A DNA stretch of 64,000 nt from an uncultured Thalassotalea sp. Lineage in GTDB: Bacteria; Pseudomonadota; Gammaproteobacteria; Enterobacterales; Alteromonadaceae. The stretch covers positions 62,001 through 126,000 of the forward strand of contig CANLNK010000005.1 of the NCBI GenBank assembly GCA_947492575.1, written 5' to 3'. Below, piece after piece: positions 1 through 8,610 of this stretch (its first letter is position 1; each line of letters starts with the position of its first letter). A program made the translations under genes and the position numbers. The notes beneath the pieces were generated by a model. The model was not told the DNA's origin. It ran no database searches and saw only the letters and a program-made list of their open reading frames with translations.

Positions 1-345
1 CTAGCGGAAAATGGTGAATCTGAGCGAGCAAAAGCATTTCTAAGTTCACTTAATGAGCTTAAAGAGCGTTTAGTTATTACGACTGGTGATAACTATGTAG
101 GCAGTGCAGAGCCTCAGTTAAGAGAGAACTTGGCTACCTTATACAGCAAAATTGCTTCAGGTTTTGATGTGCCGTCTAAATCTGAATTGGCAAATCTCAG
201 CTTACTTTCGTCTGAATTCAGCGAAGCAGAAAAAGAGTATGCTCAGCTAATAAGTAATGAGGCTAAGACGATTTCTCAATTGAAATCGAAGCAAAGCCAA
301 AAGCCGTTTGAGTTGAAAAACTTTGACGACTTTATTGCCGATTAG
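1..345 (+). CDS. C-terminal fragment of a larger protein (possibly VPS10/BNR-repeat protein)
   Basis: An open frame enters from the left edge and ends at TAG 343-345, giving 114 visible residues. They are rich in Glu, Lys, Ser and Leu and look helical, with no membrane segment and no catalytic motif. The stretch around TTGDNYVG followed by LRENLATLY resembles the helical tail of sortilin/VPS10-type BNR-repeat exported proteins common in Alteromonadales, but this is recalled similarity only and the diagnostic propeller lies outside the window. A strong terminator follows 40 bases later, so this is the last gene of its transcript. Confidence 0.55.
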   Translation, partial: LAENGESERAKAFLSSLNELKERLVITTGDNYVGSAEPQLRENLATLYSKIASGFDVPSKSELANLSLLSSEFSEAEKEYAQLISNEAKTISQLKSKQSQKPFELKNFDDFIAD

Positions 346-386
346 CGTGTTGTAGCTATGAAGCAGTAAAACGCTACGTAACTTTT

Positions 387-440
387 AAAGCGCTGGTGAA
401 TCTTCCTAATTTCGGAAAGACTCACCAGCGCTTTTTCTTT
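387..440 (+). terminator. Rho-independent terminator
   Basis: A perfect 13-bp stem (AAAGCGCTGGTGA / TCACCAGCGCTTT) with a 22-nt loop is followed by TTCTTTT. It ends the transcript of the gene entering from the left edge and insulates the pseudogene downstream. Confidence 0.85.
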
Positions 441-499
441 TGACTATATTGAATTTCAACTGACAATAAATAACCAAGGACTGTTATAGCCTTATTGTT

Positions 500-1138
500 A
501 TGAAATTCATCACATTTATTCTGACCTTGTTGCTTTCAAGCACAGCCTTAAGCGAAGAAAGTAAGGAAATCATTATTGCTGGCGACAATTGGTGTCCTAT
601 CAATTGTGGTGAGCAAGACAGTAAAAAAGGCTTCATGATCGATGTTGCCACGGAAGCACTCAAAGAGGCGGGCTATACGGTTCGCTATATGGAAGTGCCT
701 TGGCTAAGAGCGATAGAAATGGCACGAGAAGGTCGCATACACGCTATTGTTGGTGCCTTTAAAGACGATGCCCCAGACTTTTATTACCCGCAAGTACCAT
801 TTCTTCAGTTAAGCCCTAACTCCTTGTTTATGCTTAAAGAAACCGAGTGGCAGTATCAGAATATTCGCTCTTTTAACGGGGTTAGAATTGGCGTGATTAA
901 AGGCTACGACTATGGCGATGAAATGAATACCTACATAAAGTCATTTTCGTATTCCAAAACTAGTACGTTAGTTCAGTTGTCTGGCAATGACGCTGTTGAG
1001 CGTAACTTAAAGTTTTTAACCAGAAAGTGAAGCCTTGATGTTAGCTTTCGATAAAGGCGTAATTTCGCTGAAGCAATAAACCGCTTAGCAGCCATAGCGG
1101 ATAAGTACGCCTTACCTAAATCAAGTTACCAATGGTAG
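500..1138 (+). pseudogene. Decayed periplasmic solute-binding protein (PBP2, amino-acid type)
   Basis: The first 176 residues (500-1030) read as a signal peptide (MKFITFILTLLLSSTALS) followed by the first lobe and hinge of a family 3 extracellular solute-binding protein. There is the usual GFMIDVATEAL early motif and a VRIGVIKGYDYG second-lobe start. The frame stops at 1028-1030, well short of the 230-260 residues usual for the family. After the stop, tail-like peptides appear in other frames: LMLAFDKG around 1036-1060, then in the original frame EAINRLAAIADKYALP ending at TAG 1136-1138. The expected LAF...KG...AI..L...G order is kept but broken, and about 40-50 residues between them seem to be missing. 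This points to an internal deletion plus frameshift. The intact frame could still make a truncated protein. Confidence 0.7.
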
Positions 1139-1165
1139 CTAGCGTGTAATGCTTCAAAGTGCTAA

Positions 1166-1846
1166 TTACAGCTGGGAGAATTGTCTGATCAGATTGTGAT
1201 AGACGTTATGCAACCTATCTAATTCTTCGCGATCAGTTTGTTGTTTGGCGATTAAATTTTGAATGCTGGTGTCCAGTTGAAACAACGTTTGGCGTAGGCT
1301 GACATCCGGCACCATACTTTGCATCCAAGTAATGGCGGCAATGCGTTTTCCTTCGGTAACTGCAGTTACTTTGTGCAAACTACTCGAAGGATAAACTACG
1401 GCTTGGCCTGCCCCTAGTTTTACTTTCTGTTCACCAAATTCTGTCGCTATGACGAGCTCGCCGCCTTGGTATTCGTCAGGCTCATTTAAAAACACCGTCA
1501 TTGACACGTCGCTGCGCAGCACCTCGTTACTGCGAGGCAATCGCATGATTGCGGCATCAACGTGATATCCGTATTCTTCTGAAACACCATATTGGTTAAA
1601 TACTGGCGGGAAAATTTTGTGAGGCAGTGCAGCGGAAACAAGCCTTGGTGTTTCGCCGATGCGGCCGAGAAGCTGGTTAGCTAATGCTTGCGTATCGGCA
1701 TGACTTGCGTCCGCTTGCTGATTGTTCTTGACCGAACCTGCCATACCCATAGCGGTTTGTTTACCATCCTGCCATGGACACTGAGCTAAGCGATGCGTGA
1801 ATGTTTCAACTTCGCTTTTACTGAGGATTTGATCAATAACAATCAT
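1166..1846 (-). CDS. Fe(II)/2-oxoglutarate-dependent dioxygenase, PiuC/YbiX family (PKHD-type hydroxylase)
   Basis: 226 residues, the normal length for PiuC/YbiX. The double-stranded beta-helix iron site is visible: H95-x-D97 in YGYHVDAAI and H158 in SSSLHKV, with R168 ten residues later as the 2-oxoglutarate-binding arginine. Proteins of this family are cytoplasmic and are nearly always encoded next to a catecholate siderophore TonB receptor, as here. It starts 23 bases after the receptor gene on the same strand, so the two are almost certainly one Fur-controlled transcript. The exact substrate of the family is not firmly known; a role in siderophore handling is inferred from context. Confidence 0.9.
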   Translation of the reverse strand: MIVIDQILSKSEVETFTHRLAQCPWQDGKQTAMGMAGSVKNNQQADASHADTQALANQLLGRIGETPRLVSAALPHKIFPPVFNQYGVSEEYGYHVDAAIMRLPRSNEVLRSDVSMTVFLNEPDEYQGGELVIATEFGEQKVKLGAGQAVVYPSSSLHKVTAVTEGKRIAAITWMQSMVPDVSLRQTLFQLDTSIQNLIAKQQTDREELDRLHNVYHNLIRQFSQL

Positions 1847-1869
1847 GAAACTGCCTTATATCTTATTGA

Positions 1870-4179
1870 TTAGAATTGGTAATTTAATGTTAAACGCGTA
1901 TTTTGTGCGTCGCCCAAATACATAAACGAACCTGAACGGTATGCCGCTGTCCAGTATTCTTCATCCAATACATTACCAATGTTTAATCTAAACGATAGGT
2001 TTTCAGTTGGGTAGTAGTTAGCGAAGAAGTTAACGACTTTGTAGTTAGGAACTACAATGCTATAACGACCGTTTTCATCGTCGTAACCAGCAGCTGTGTC
2101 AGGTTGGCCACCGTACATTTCACTTTGGTAGCTGTAGTCACCACCGATCACGAATTTTTCACTTAATTCGTAACGAAGTTGGACGTAAACACTATTTTCT
2201 GCGAAGTTACTAAGTGCTAGACCAATGTCTTCTTCATTAATCGAATCTAAAATTTCAGAGTCCATTGACGCGGCAGAAATCTGAACACTTAGCTGTTCTG
2301 TGATTTCACCCACTAACCCAATTTCGATACCTTTAACTCGGTTTTCACCGGTATTTAACGTACCTAATGTAGAGTAACTGTCGCCTACGCTTTCCATTAC
2401 ATCGTCTTTGGTCATTTGGAATAACGCAGCGGTGAACATTAACTCGCCATCGGCAAGCATTAGCTTAGTACCTAACTCGATGTTTTCTACTGTTTCAGGA
2501 TCAGCAACTGCTGCTTGATCAGGGTCGCCACATAAACCACCGTAACCACAGCTTGAGCCTAAGTCTGACTCACCACCGTTGATATTGGTCGCGGTACTGT
2601 ATGTTAAGTAAACATTAGCGTCTTTGTTGAAGTCGTAAACTAAGCCTAGGTGACCATTGTAAAGTGTATCGTCGTAGGCATAAGGCAGTTGGTCACCACC
2701 ACGGGCAACAACATCGTTTGTGTAGTCAAAACTGTCTTGGCGTAAGCCAAAGAATACGCTTGTTTGGTCAGTCAATTGCATGGTATCCATAAAATACAAT
2801 GACGTTGTTTCGATATTAAATTGAGCATCTTTATCTCCGCGTTCAAACGTACGACCCATCAATTTACTGATGTTTGATACTTCATTGCCATCGCCATCTA
2901 GAATACAGTAACTTGCTGATACACCGCGACGCCCGCTGACTAAACAATTCGGCTCATTTTCATAGCCAATGTTAAATACGCCGTTATCTACCGACTCGTC
3001 GCTGTACTCTAATCCAAATACAAGTTTATGAGCGATATCGCCTGTTTTCACATCCCAGAATAAGTTGAACTGAGTTGCGAAGTATTCTACTTCTTGCCAA
3101 CCCTGATGAGTGCTTAGTGAGAGTGTGTAGGCGCCTGGTGCTAATGGGTCTGAAGCATCGCGGTTTGTACCGCCAACACCCGTGGTAATGTAACCATTTT
3201 CAGTTTCGCCAAAACGTGTAGCGTTGTAGAAACGCAAGTTCTCGCTAATTTCGTAGTTGGTGCGCAACGTAAAGGTTGTAACTTCTGAGTCCAAGAAGTC
3301 AGAGTCTTGGGCATATACAGCGATATCTTCGATAGGCTTACGTGTAGATTGATCGAAGTAACTACCTAAGTCGGGAATATCGTTAGCGTCCAAGTGATAG
3401 ACATCGGCTAAGAAAGACAACTTATCTGACATATCGTAAACGCCTGATAGTTGGAAACCTTTACGTTCACTTTCTATGCCATCGCGACCTGGTTTGGTCT
3501 CATCCGCATGCAATGCATTAATGCGTAATGCCGCGTTTTCTGATACCGACAGGTTGTAGTCTAACGTTAGGCGACTGTAATCGTCGGTACCGAAACTTGC
3601 GTCAACACGACCGAAATCATAAGAAGTTGAAGCTTGTTTTGTGATGCTGTTAACCGCGCCACCAGAAGAACCACGACCAGCGAATGTCGCACTTGGCCCT
3701 TTTGTAATTTCAACGCGCTCAGTAGCGAAGCTTTCACGTGTTGTCATACCTGGATCACGCATACCGTCAACGAAAACGTCACTGCGAGCTTCATGGCCAC
3801 GAATAATGTAGCGGTCGCCGAAGGCATTACCATTTTCACCGGTACCTAGAGTAACACCGGCTTGCGCAGCTAGAATATCTTTAAGATCAGTTTTACCTGA
3901 CTCTTGAATTTGGTCTTGCGTTAATACGGTAATCGTTGTCGGTGTATCTACTAAGTCAGCAACGCGACGTGGATCACCGGATTTGTCGAAGCGATAAACA
4001 GACGTGCGCATGCCGTGAACTTCAATATGTTCTTCAGCCTGAACAGTACATTGCGTGTCGTTTGCTTCACAGTTTTGTTGGTCAGTTTCTGCGTATGTAT
4101 TAGGGGCAAATGCAAGTGCAGCAGTTAGCGCGGCAGCGCCTAATGCTTTGTGTTCAATGTTTTTTTTGTTAGTTGTCAT
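1870..4179 (-). CDS. TonB-dependent catecholate-type siderophore receptor (Fiu/PiuA-like)
   Basis: 769 residues. The N-terminus has a signal peptide ending near NTYAETD. A plug domain follows with TITVLTQDQIQESG and the ITKGPSATFAGRGSSGGAVN motif typical of siderophore receptors, then a 22-strand barrel ending in an aromatic C-terminus (LTLNYQF). It takes up ferric siderophore across the outer membrane using TonB/ExbBD energy. The internal CEAND...C and CLVSG...YC cysteines could form disulfides in the mature protein. It is the first gene of an operon with the PiuC-like dioxygenase, and a Fur-type box lies 66 bases upstream. Fiu/PiuA-like is the best call by partner gene; the actual ligand cannot be read from the sequence. 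Confidence 0.93.
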   Translation of the reverse strand: MTTNKKNIEHKALGAAALTAALAFAPNTYAETDQQNCEANDTQCTVQAEEHIEVHGMRTSVYRFDKSGDPRRVADLVDTPTTITVLTQDQIQESGKTDLKDILAAQAGVTLGTGENGNAFGDRYIIRGHEARSDVFVDGMRDPGMTTRESFATERVEITKGPSATFAGRGSSGGAVNSITKQASTSYDFGRVDASFGTDDYSRLTLDYNLSVSENAALRINALHADETKPGRDGIESERKGFQLSGVYDMSDKLSFLADVYHLDANDIPDLGSYFDQSTRKPIEDIAVYAQDSDFLDSEVTTFTLRTNYEISENLRFYNATRFGETENGYITTGVGGTNRDASDPLAPGAYTLSLSTHQGWQEVEYFATQFNLFWDVKTGDIAHKLVFGLEYSDESVDNGVFNIGYENEPNCLVSGRRGVSASYCILDGDGNEVSNISKLMGRTFERGDKDAQFNIETTSLYFMDTMQLTDQTSVFFGLRQDSFDYTNDVVARGGDQLPYAYDDTLYNGHLGLVYDFNKDANVYLTYSTATNINGGESDLGSSCGYGGLCGDPDQAAVADPETVENIELGTKLMLADGELMFTAALFQMTKDDVMESVGDSYSTLGTLNTGENRVKGIEIGLVGEITEQLSVQISAASMDSEILDSINEEDIGLALSNFAENSVYVQLRYELSEKFVIGGDYSYQSEMYGGQPDTAAGYDDENGRYSIVVPNYKVVNFFANYYPTENLSFRLNIGNVLDEEYWTAAYRSGSFMYLGDAQNTRLTLNYQF

Positions 4180-4244
4180 AATTGAGAGGCTAGTTAAGTG
4201 TTAACAAGAGCGGCAAGTATAGATAATAAAAACGCAACTGTAAA

Positions 4245-4259
4245 TGAGAATGATTAGCA
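4245..4259 (-). promoter_or_regulatory. Fur box upstream of the TonB receptor operon
   Basis: TGAGAATGATTAGCA (read on minus as TGCTAATCATTCTCA) matches the 7-1-7 Fur consensus TGATAATnATTATCA at 12 of 14 defined positions. It sits 66 bases ahead of the receptor start codon, where a promoter is expected. Confidence 0.8.
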
Positions 4260-4307
4260 GTTGAACTTAAAGGTGTGCGGAGAGGCAAAAGCTTGAAAAT
4301 CGTTTGC

Positions 4308-6560
4308 TTAGGAAGATAAGGGCAGTTTTATAACGACTTTTAATCCACCTAGGCTGCTTTGCTCCGCATAGATTTCACCGTGATGAGCATTGATAAGGCT
4401 TTGGCAAATAGAAAGCCCTAACCCTGAACCACCAGTTTGGCGACTTCTAGATTTTTCTACGCGATATAGGCGTGAAAAGATGGCTTTGAGTTCACTCGTG
4501 TCGACGCTTGGCGCACTATCGCTGATAACGATAATAAGCTGTTTGCCAGAAAGTTTGGTGGCAAGTTTTACTGTACCGGGCTTATCTGTATATGAACAGC
4601 TATTGGCAACAAGATTTTGAAGCACTTGCCGGACGCGATCTAGATCGCACTTCACCAGCGATGGAAGACTTTGCAGACTTTGCTGCCAGATTAATTCTTT
4701 CCCCAGTACATAATCTTCTAGCTCCTCACTCCAATCCAGCAATGCTGTTGTTAAACAGTGTTCTTCTAGTTCGAGGTTGAGTTCGCCAGTATCGGCTTGG
4801 GCGAGCTGATAAATATCGGTAATTAATCGGTTTAAATCCATTACCTTAGCACCAAGCTTTTGGTAACTCGCATCGACATCATCAACGATATTATGTTGCA
4901 GTGCATCGATTTGTATTTTTAGCGCGGTAAGCGGCGTTCTGAGTTCATGGGAGACATCAGCAAGTAATTTATCTTTTTGATTTAATACGTCTGCATATAA
5001 GTTAGCTTCGAGAACAGCGATTTTGCGGCGCTGTGATATTAAGTAGAGCGCGACGATGAGTAGCATTAGCAATATGGCAAAAACAACGTAACTGCGTTGT
5101 CGATTGGTTTGTTCTTCCGCTAATAATCGCGACTGCTGCGCGGCTTCTTTTTTCAGTTGCTCAACTCTGAGTTGTTCCTCAAGGAGTGTAATGTCTTTCT
5201 TGTGGCGTGCGCTTTCTTTTATTTGTTCTTCTGAAGCGATTTCCAAGTAGGCGCTATGTGCTTTGTCTAAGTGTTGATATGAAAGCGCATGGCGCGACTG
5301 TGTTGCATAGACTTTGGCAAGAATAAGGTTGTCTTGGTAGAGAAAGCGATTGACGTCCAAATCGTTAGCATTCGCTAGCGCTTTCTGCGCAAACTTTTCA
5401 GCGTTGGGTAAGTCTTCTTGTTGAAAGTAGTATTGTGCATAACCATGCCATATCCATCGTTGTTGCATTTCATTCGGCGCTTTATTGTTGGCGGATTGCG
5501 CGAGATTTAAGGAAGAGAGCTGATCTTCAGGTCGCTCCAATATTTGATATATTTCAGCGAGTTGAACATAGGCGCGAGCAAGAGTTTGGCTAGCATTTAA
5601 CTCACTAAAAATCTTAATGGCTTGTTCTGTGTAAACTATCGCTTGTTGGTAGTCTTCTCGCATCATGTGCAAGGTGCCAATACGGTGATAATCATATGCC
5701 ATGTCATTTAAATCATTGACCTCCTTATCGATGGCTAGCGCTTGCTCAAAGTAGCTAAGAGACTGTTCATAGTCCTTCATTTTGTAAAATATTTCGCCAA
5801 TGTTGAAATAGCTACTGGCAATATTGCTTTTGGAACCACCGTGTTCGAGGTAGAGCTTTCGTGCTTTATTTTGATAGAGCAATGCATTGCTCATATCATC
5901 CATCGACTCATACATAACGCCCAAGCTGGCATAGACACCTGCGAGCTCTTTCATTTTTTTCTCTGCCTGATAAAGCTCTACCGCTTTTAAATAATAATAT
6001 TTAGCGTCGGAAAGCTTGTATTGGTAGCGGGCATTTAAGCCTATCTGCCAATAAATTCGAGCAACGTCTAATTCGTACTTTAGCGCGATTGGAAGCGCCT
6101 GTTGTTCAAGAATTTGTTGGGCACTTTCATAGCGATTTTGTGCTCTTTCGAAACTCGCATAGGACCTCAATACTATAAGTTGAATTTCTGGTGAGTAGCG
6201 CTCTCGTTCAGCGATCAAAGCGTTAAGAATACGCTTAGCCTCCTCGAGTTCACCGAGCTCACGATAAAGGTAAGCGAGTTTAGCTCTAGCCAAAATGCTA
6301 GTGGGGCGATTGGCTTTTTGCAGAATGATGTTGACTTGCTCGATACTCGCCAACGATATTTCTGTTATATCATCTAGCTGTTGGCGTAAATCAGGCTGCA
6401 CCTGTTGCTGACTAGCAGTGCTTACTTGAGCAAAGGCAGGAAGTGCATTGCACCACAATATGACTAAACAAGTGAATGTTAGCGTGAGTTGATGTGTTAC
6501 CTTCAATAGTGTGCGAGCCAAATACATATTACGCATCTTGGTAGCGATATCCAGCACCAT
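4308..6560 (-). CDS. Sensor histidine kinase with periplasmic TPR domain
   Basis: 750 residues as opened. A signal-type hydrophobic segment (LTLTFTCLVILWCNALPAFA) is followed by about 400 residues of tetratricopeptide repeats (for example the A-x-x-Y-x-x-LG-x-x-Y pattern), a coiled coil of E/Q/R-rich sequence, and one transmembrane helix (YVVFAILLMLLIVALYL). After that come a HisKA domain with the phospho-acceptor H538 in DVSHELRTPL and an HATPase_c domain with N- and G-boxes (LVANSCSYTD; GGSGLGLSICQ). The long TPR part is predicted periplasmic and may sense a protein or peptide partner. The start at 6560 overlaps the upstream regulator gene by 32 bases; the in-frame ATGs at 6536 and 6527 give a better signal peptide and are equally likely starts. 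Confidence 0.9.
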   Translation of the reverse strand: MVLDIATKMRNMYLARTLLKVTHQLTLTFTCLVILWCNALPAFAQVSTASQQQVQPDLRQQLDDITEISLASIEQVNIILQKANRPTSILARAKLAYLYRELGELEEAKRILNALIAERERYSPEIQLIVLRSYASFERAQNRYESAQQILEQQALPIALKYELDVARIYWQIGLNARYQYKLSDAKYYYLKAVELYQAEKKMKELAGVYASLGVMYESMDDMSNALLYQNKARKLYLEHGGSKSNIASSYFNIGEIFYKMKDYEQSLSYFEQALAIDKEVNDLNDMAYDYHRIGTLHMMREDYQQAIVYTEQAIKIFSELNASQTLARAYVQLAEIYQILERPEDQLSSLNLAQSANNKAPNEMQQRWIWHGYAQYYFQQEDLPNAEKFAQKALANANDLDVNRFLYQDNLILAKVYATQSRHALSYQHLDKAHSAYLEIASEEQIKESARHKKDITLLEEQLRVEQLKKEAAQQSRLLAEEQTNRQRSYVVFAILLMLLIVALYLISQRRKIAVLEANLYADVLNQKDKLLADVSHELRTPLTALKIQIDALQHNIVDDVDASYQKLGAKVMDLNRLITDIYQLAQADTGELNLELEEHCLTTALLDWSEELEDYVLGKELIWQQSLQSLPSLVKCDLDRVRQVLQNLVANSCSYTDKPGTVKLATKLSGKQLIIVISDSAPSVDTSELKAIFSRLYRVEKSRSRQTGGSGLGLSICQSLINAHHGEIYAEQSSLGGLKVVIKLPLSS

Positions 6561-7191
6561 AAACTGACGCTATGATAGCAGTTTCTGCACCCGCAGCTTT
6601 AAATTTCTTTCGAATGTTTTTTACATGGCTATCAACGGCTCTATCAGTGATGTCTCGCTCGTTTGGATAGGCTTGTTGGATAATTTGATCTCGAGAATAA
6701 ACCCTATTAGGTGTGTTAAACAGTAATTCAAATAGGCCAAATTCCAAGCTGGATAAATTCACCGTTTGATTCTTATAGGTGACTTTGAGTTCTTCTTTAA
6801 CTAGATGAACATCGCTAAATTTCACCTGGTTGGCAGTGCGCCTCAAAATTGCTTTAACCCTGAGCATAAGCTCCATGGTGTCAAAAGGTTTGCAGATATA
6901 GTCATCTGCACCTGCTTCAAGACCGACAAGCTTATCAATTTGTTCAACTTTAGCGGTTAGCATGATAATCGGCACATTAGAGAATTCACGGATCTCTTTG
7001 CAGCAGGCGAGACCGTCTTTATTCGGTAGCATTAAATCAAGAATGATAAGGTCTGGCGCAAAAGTGCGAGCAGCTTCAACCACTTTACCGCCATCGGCAA
7101 CGTGAAATGTCTCAAAACCCGATGACTTCAAGAATAATAGTATTCCATCTGCAATATCTTGGTCGTCTTCAACCAACAGTACTTTTGACAT
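6529..7191 (-). CDS. OmpR/PhoB-family response regulator
   Basis: 220 residues. Receiver domain with acidic pair D9/D10, phospho-acceptor D52 in LIILDLMLP, T79 and K101 (CKPF), then a winged-helix DNA-binding domain ending RDITDRAVDSHVKNIRKKF...GAGYRY. It is the cognate output of the TPR histidine kinase, whose frame begins inside its last codons. The overlap suggests translational coupling. No target operator can be assigned. Neighbouring genes are iron uptake and a reductase, but nothing in the sequence links them to this pair. Confidence 0.93.
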   Translation of the reverse strand: MSKVLLVEDDQDIADGILLFLKSSGFETFHVADGGKVVEAARTFAPDLIILDLMLPNKDGLACCKEIREFSNVPIIMLTAKVEQIDKLVGLEAGADDYICKPFDTMELMLRVKAILRRTANQVKFSDVHLVKEELKVTYKNQTVNLSSLEFGLFELLFNTPNRVYSRDQIIQQAYPNERDITDRAVDSHVKNIRKKFKAAGAETAIIASVYGAGYRYQDA

Positions 7192-7268
7192 GGTTTAACC
7201 TAATACCTTTCCGCCCGCAATATTTGAAGCTTCGATAATACTAAAAAGGGCAATTGCCGAAAAGTCGC

Positions 7269-7481
7269 TTATTGACTCGTGTCTACTGCTTCGAGCGCCG
7301 CAGCAACCAAAGTCTTGGTATTATTATCTAAGGTGGCATCAAGCTGCATCATTTCAAGCAAACTAATAAACTCTGGTGTCGTGGTAAGCTCGTTAATGTC
7401 AAACAGTGGTGACTCAGCAATACCTAATGCGGCAAGCTGAAGCATTAATTTATCATTATCTTTAATAAGATTGTTGGTCAT
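7269..7481 (-). CDS. Small hypothetical protein (70 aa)
   Basis: The open frame extends upstream to 7565, but residue 29 (ATG at 7479-7481) is the more natural start, giving MTNNLIKDNDK.... The product is a soluble, acidic, Leu-rich helical protein with no recognised motif or signal peptide. Its composition is protein-like, it lies between the response regulator and a divergent reductase gene, and it has no overlapping rival. Function unknown. Confidence 0.5.
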   Translation of the reverse strand: MTNNLIKDNDKLMLQLAALGIAESPLFDINELTTTPEFISLLEMMQLDATLDNNTKTLVAAALEAVDTSQ

Positions 7482-7613
7482 TGTAGCGCTACCAGAGTTG
7501 AGTTTAGTCAGCACAATTACACAACAACATTGTGGAAGAATTATGGATTTGTAAAGTAATTGCATTAAGGTGTTATTATGAGTCAGTATTTTTGAATACG
7601 CACTATTGAGTAA

Positions 7614-8597
7614 GTGCTATCGAGTGACTATGGCGATGAAAAGGTATCTGAGGTTTTGACAAAAATAGTATTTATTAACCAACTGAACGAGCAAGAAAAG
7701 CAACAATGGCTCGCTCAAATAAAAACGAATTTACCTGAAGAAATTGTTGTGCTGTCGAGCGATATTGCGTCGACAGATACTGAATACGTTGATATTGCCA
7801 TTGTCGCCAACCCGTCACCTGAAGAATTAGCTCGCTTTCAAAATCTTAGATGGGTTCAAAGTTTGTGGGCGGGGGTCGAGCGCATCGCTCCAATGCTTTC
7901 CGATAAAGCTACGCCACTAGTTAGATTGATCGACCCTACACTTGCTCAAACCATGGCTGAGTCTGTTTTGGCTTGGACATTATATTTGCAACGAAATATG
8001 GCCACATATCAACAGCAGCAAAGTGAGCAGCTGTGGCAAGCACTGCCGACAGTCGCTGCCAAAGATTTACGCGTGACGGTATTAGGCGTTGGTGAGTTAG
8101 GGGTTAAATCGCTCAATTTATTAGGAAAGTTAGATTATCAATTACAATCGTGGAGTCGAACGGAAAAACACATCGAGGGTGTGGCGCATTTTAGTGGAGA
8201 AGATGGTCTATCTAAGGTGCTAAAACAAACCGACATTCTAATTAGTTTATTACCGCTTACCGATGCTACTCGCTATTTATTAGACAAAGAAAAGCTAGGG
8301 CTGCTGCCGCATGGTGCGCAGCTGATTAATTTCTCGCGAGGCGCGATAATTGAAAGTGAAGCGCTTATCGAAAAGCTAGATAACGGGCACATCACTCATG
8401 CGGTTTTAGATGTTTTTGAACAGGAGCCATTACCCGTAGGCAGTACTTTTTGGCAACACCCGAAGGTAACCGTGCTACCCCATATATCAGCGCCAACCAA
8501 TAAAGAAACTGCGGTAAAAATAGTAGCCGATAATATTAAACAATATCGAGCAACAGGTAAGGTTCCTGACGCTGTGAATATGAAGTTGGGGTATTAG
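7614..8597 (+). CDS. D-isomer-specific 2-hydroxyacid dehydrogenase (GhrA-type glyoxylate/hydroxypyruvate reductase)
   Basis: About 310-327 residues, the GhrA length. A Rossmann NAD(P)-binding motif appears as VLGVGELGVKSLNLLG, with the characteristic INFSRGAIIESEAL segment, the catalytic Arg of that segment, Glu in LDVFEQEPLP and His in VLPHISAPT. It would reduce glyoxylate or hydroxypyruvate with NADPH. There is no ATG: the frame opens at GTG 7614, and TTG 7656 (giving MTKIVFINQL) is an alternative that fits the family's N-terminus better. It is convergent with the next gene, with 13 bases between the stop codons. Confidence 0.85.
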   Translation: MLSSDYGDEKVSEVLTKIVFINQLNEQEKQQWLAQIKTNLPEEIVVLSSDIASTDTEYVDIAIVANPSPEELARFQNLRWVQSLWAGVERIAPMLSDKATPLVRLIDPTLAQTMAESVLAWTLYLQRNMATYQQQQSEQLWQALPTVAAKDLRVTVLGVGELGVKSLNLLGKLDYQLQSWSRTEKHIEGVAHFSGEDGLSKVLKQTDILISLLPLTDATRYLLDKEKLGLLPHGAQLINFSRGAIIESEALIEKLDNGHITHAVLDVFEQEPLPVGSTFWQHPKVTVLPHISAPTNKETAVKIVADNIKQYRATGKVPDAVNMKLGY

Positions 8598-8610
8598 TTA
8601 GTGATGATTT

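Noticed and set aside
4390-4780. Plus-strand ORFs inside the histidine kinase gene
   Set aside because: They are antisense shadows of the kinase with no ribosome sites and low-complexity composition.
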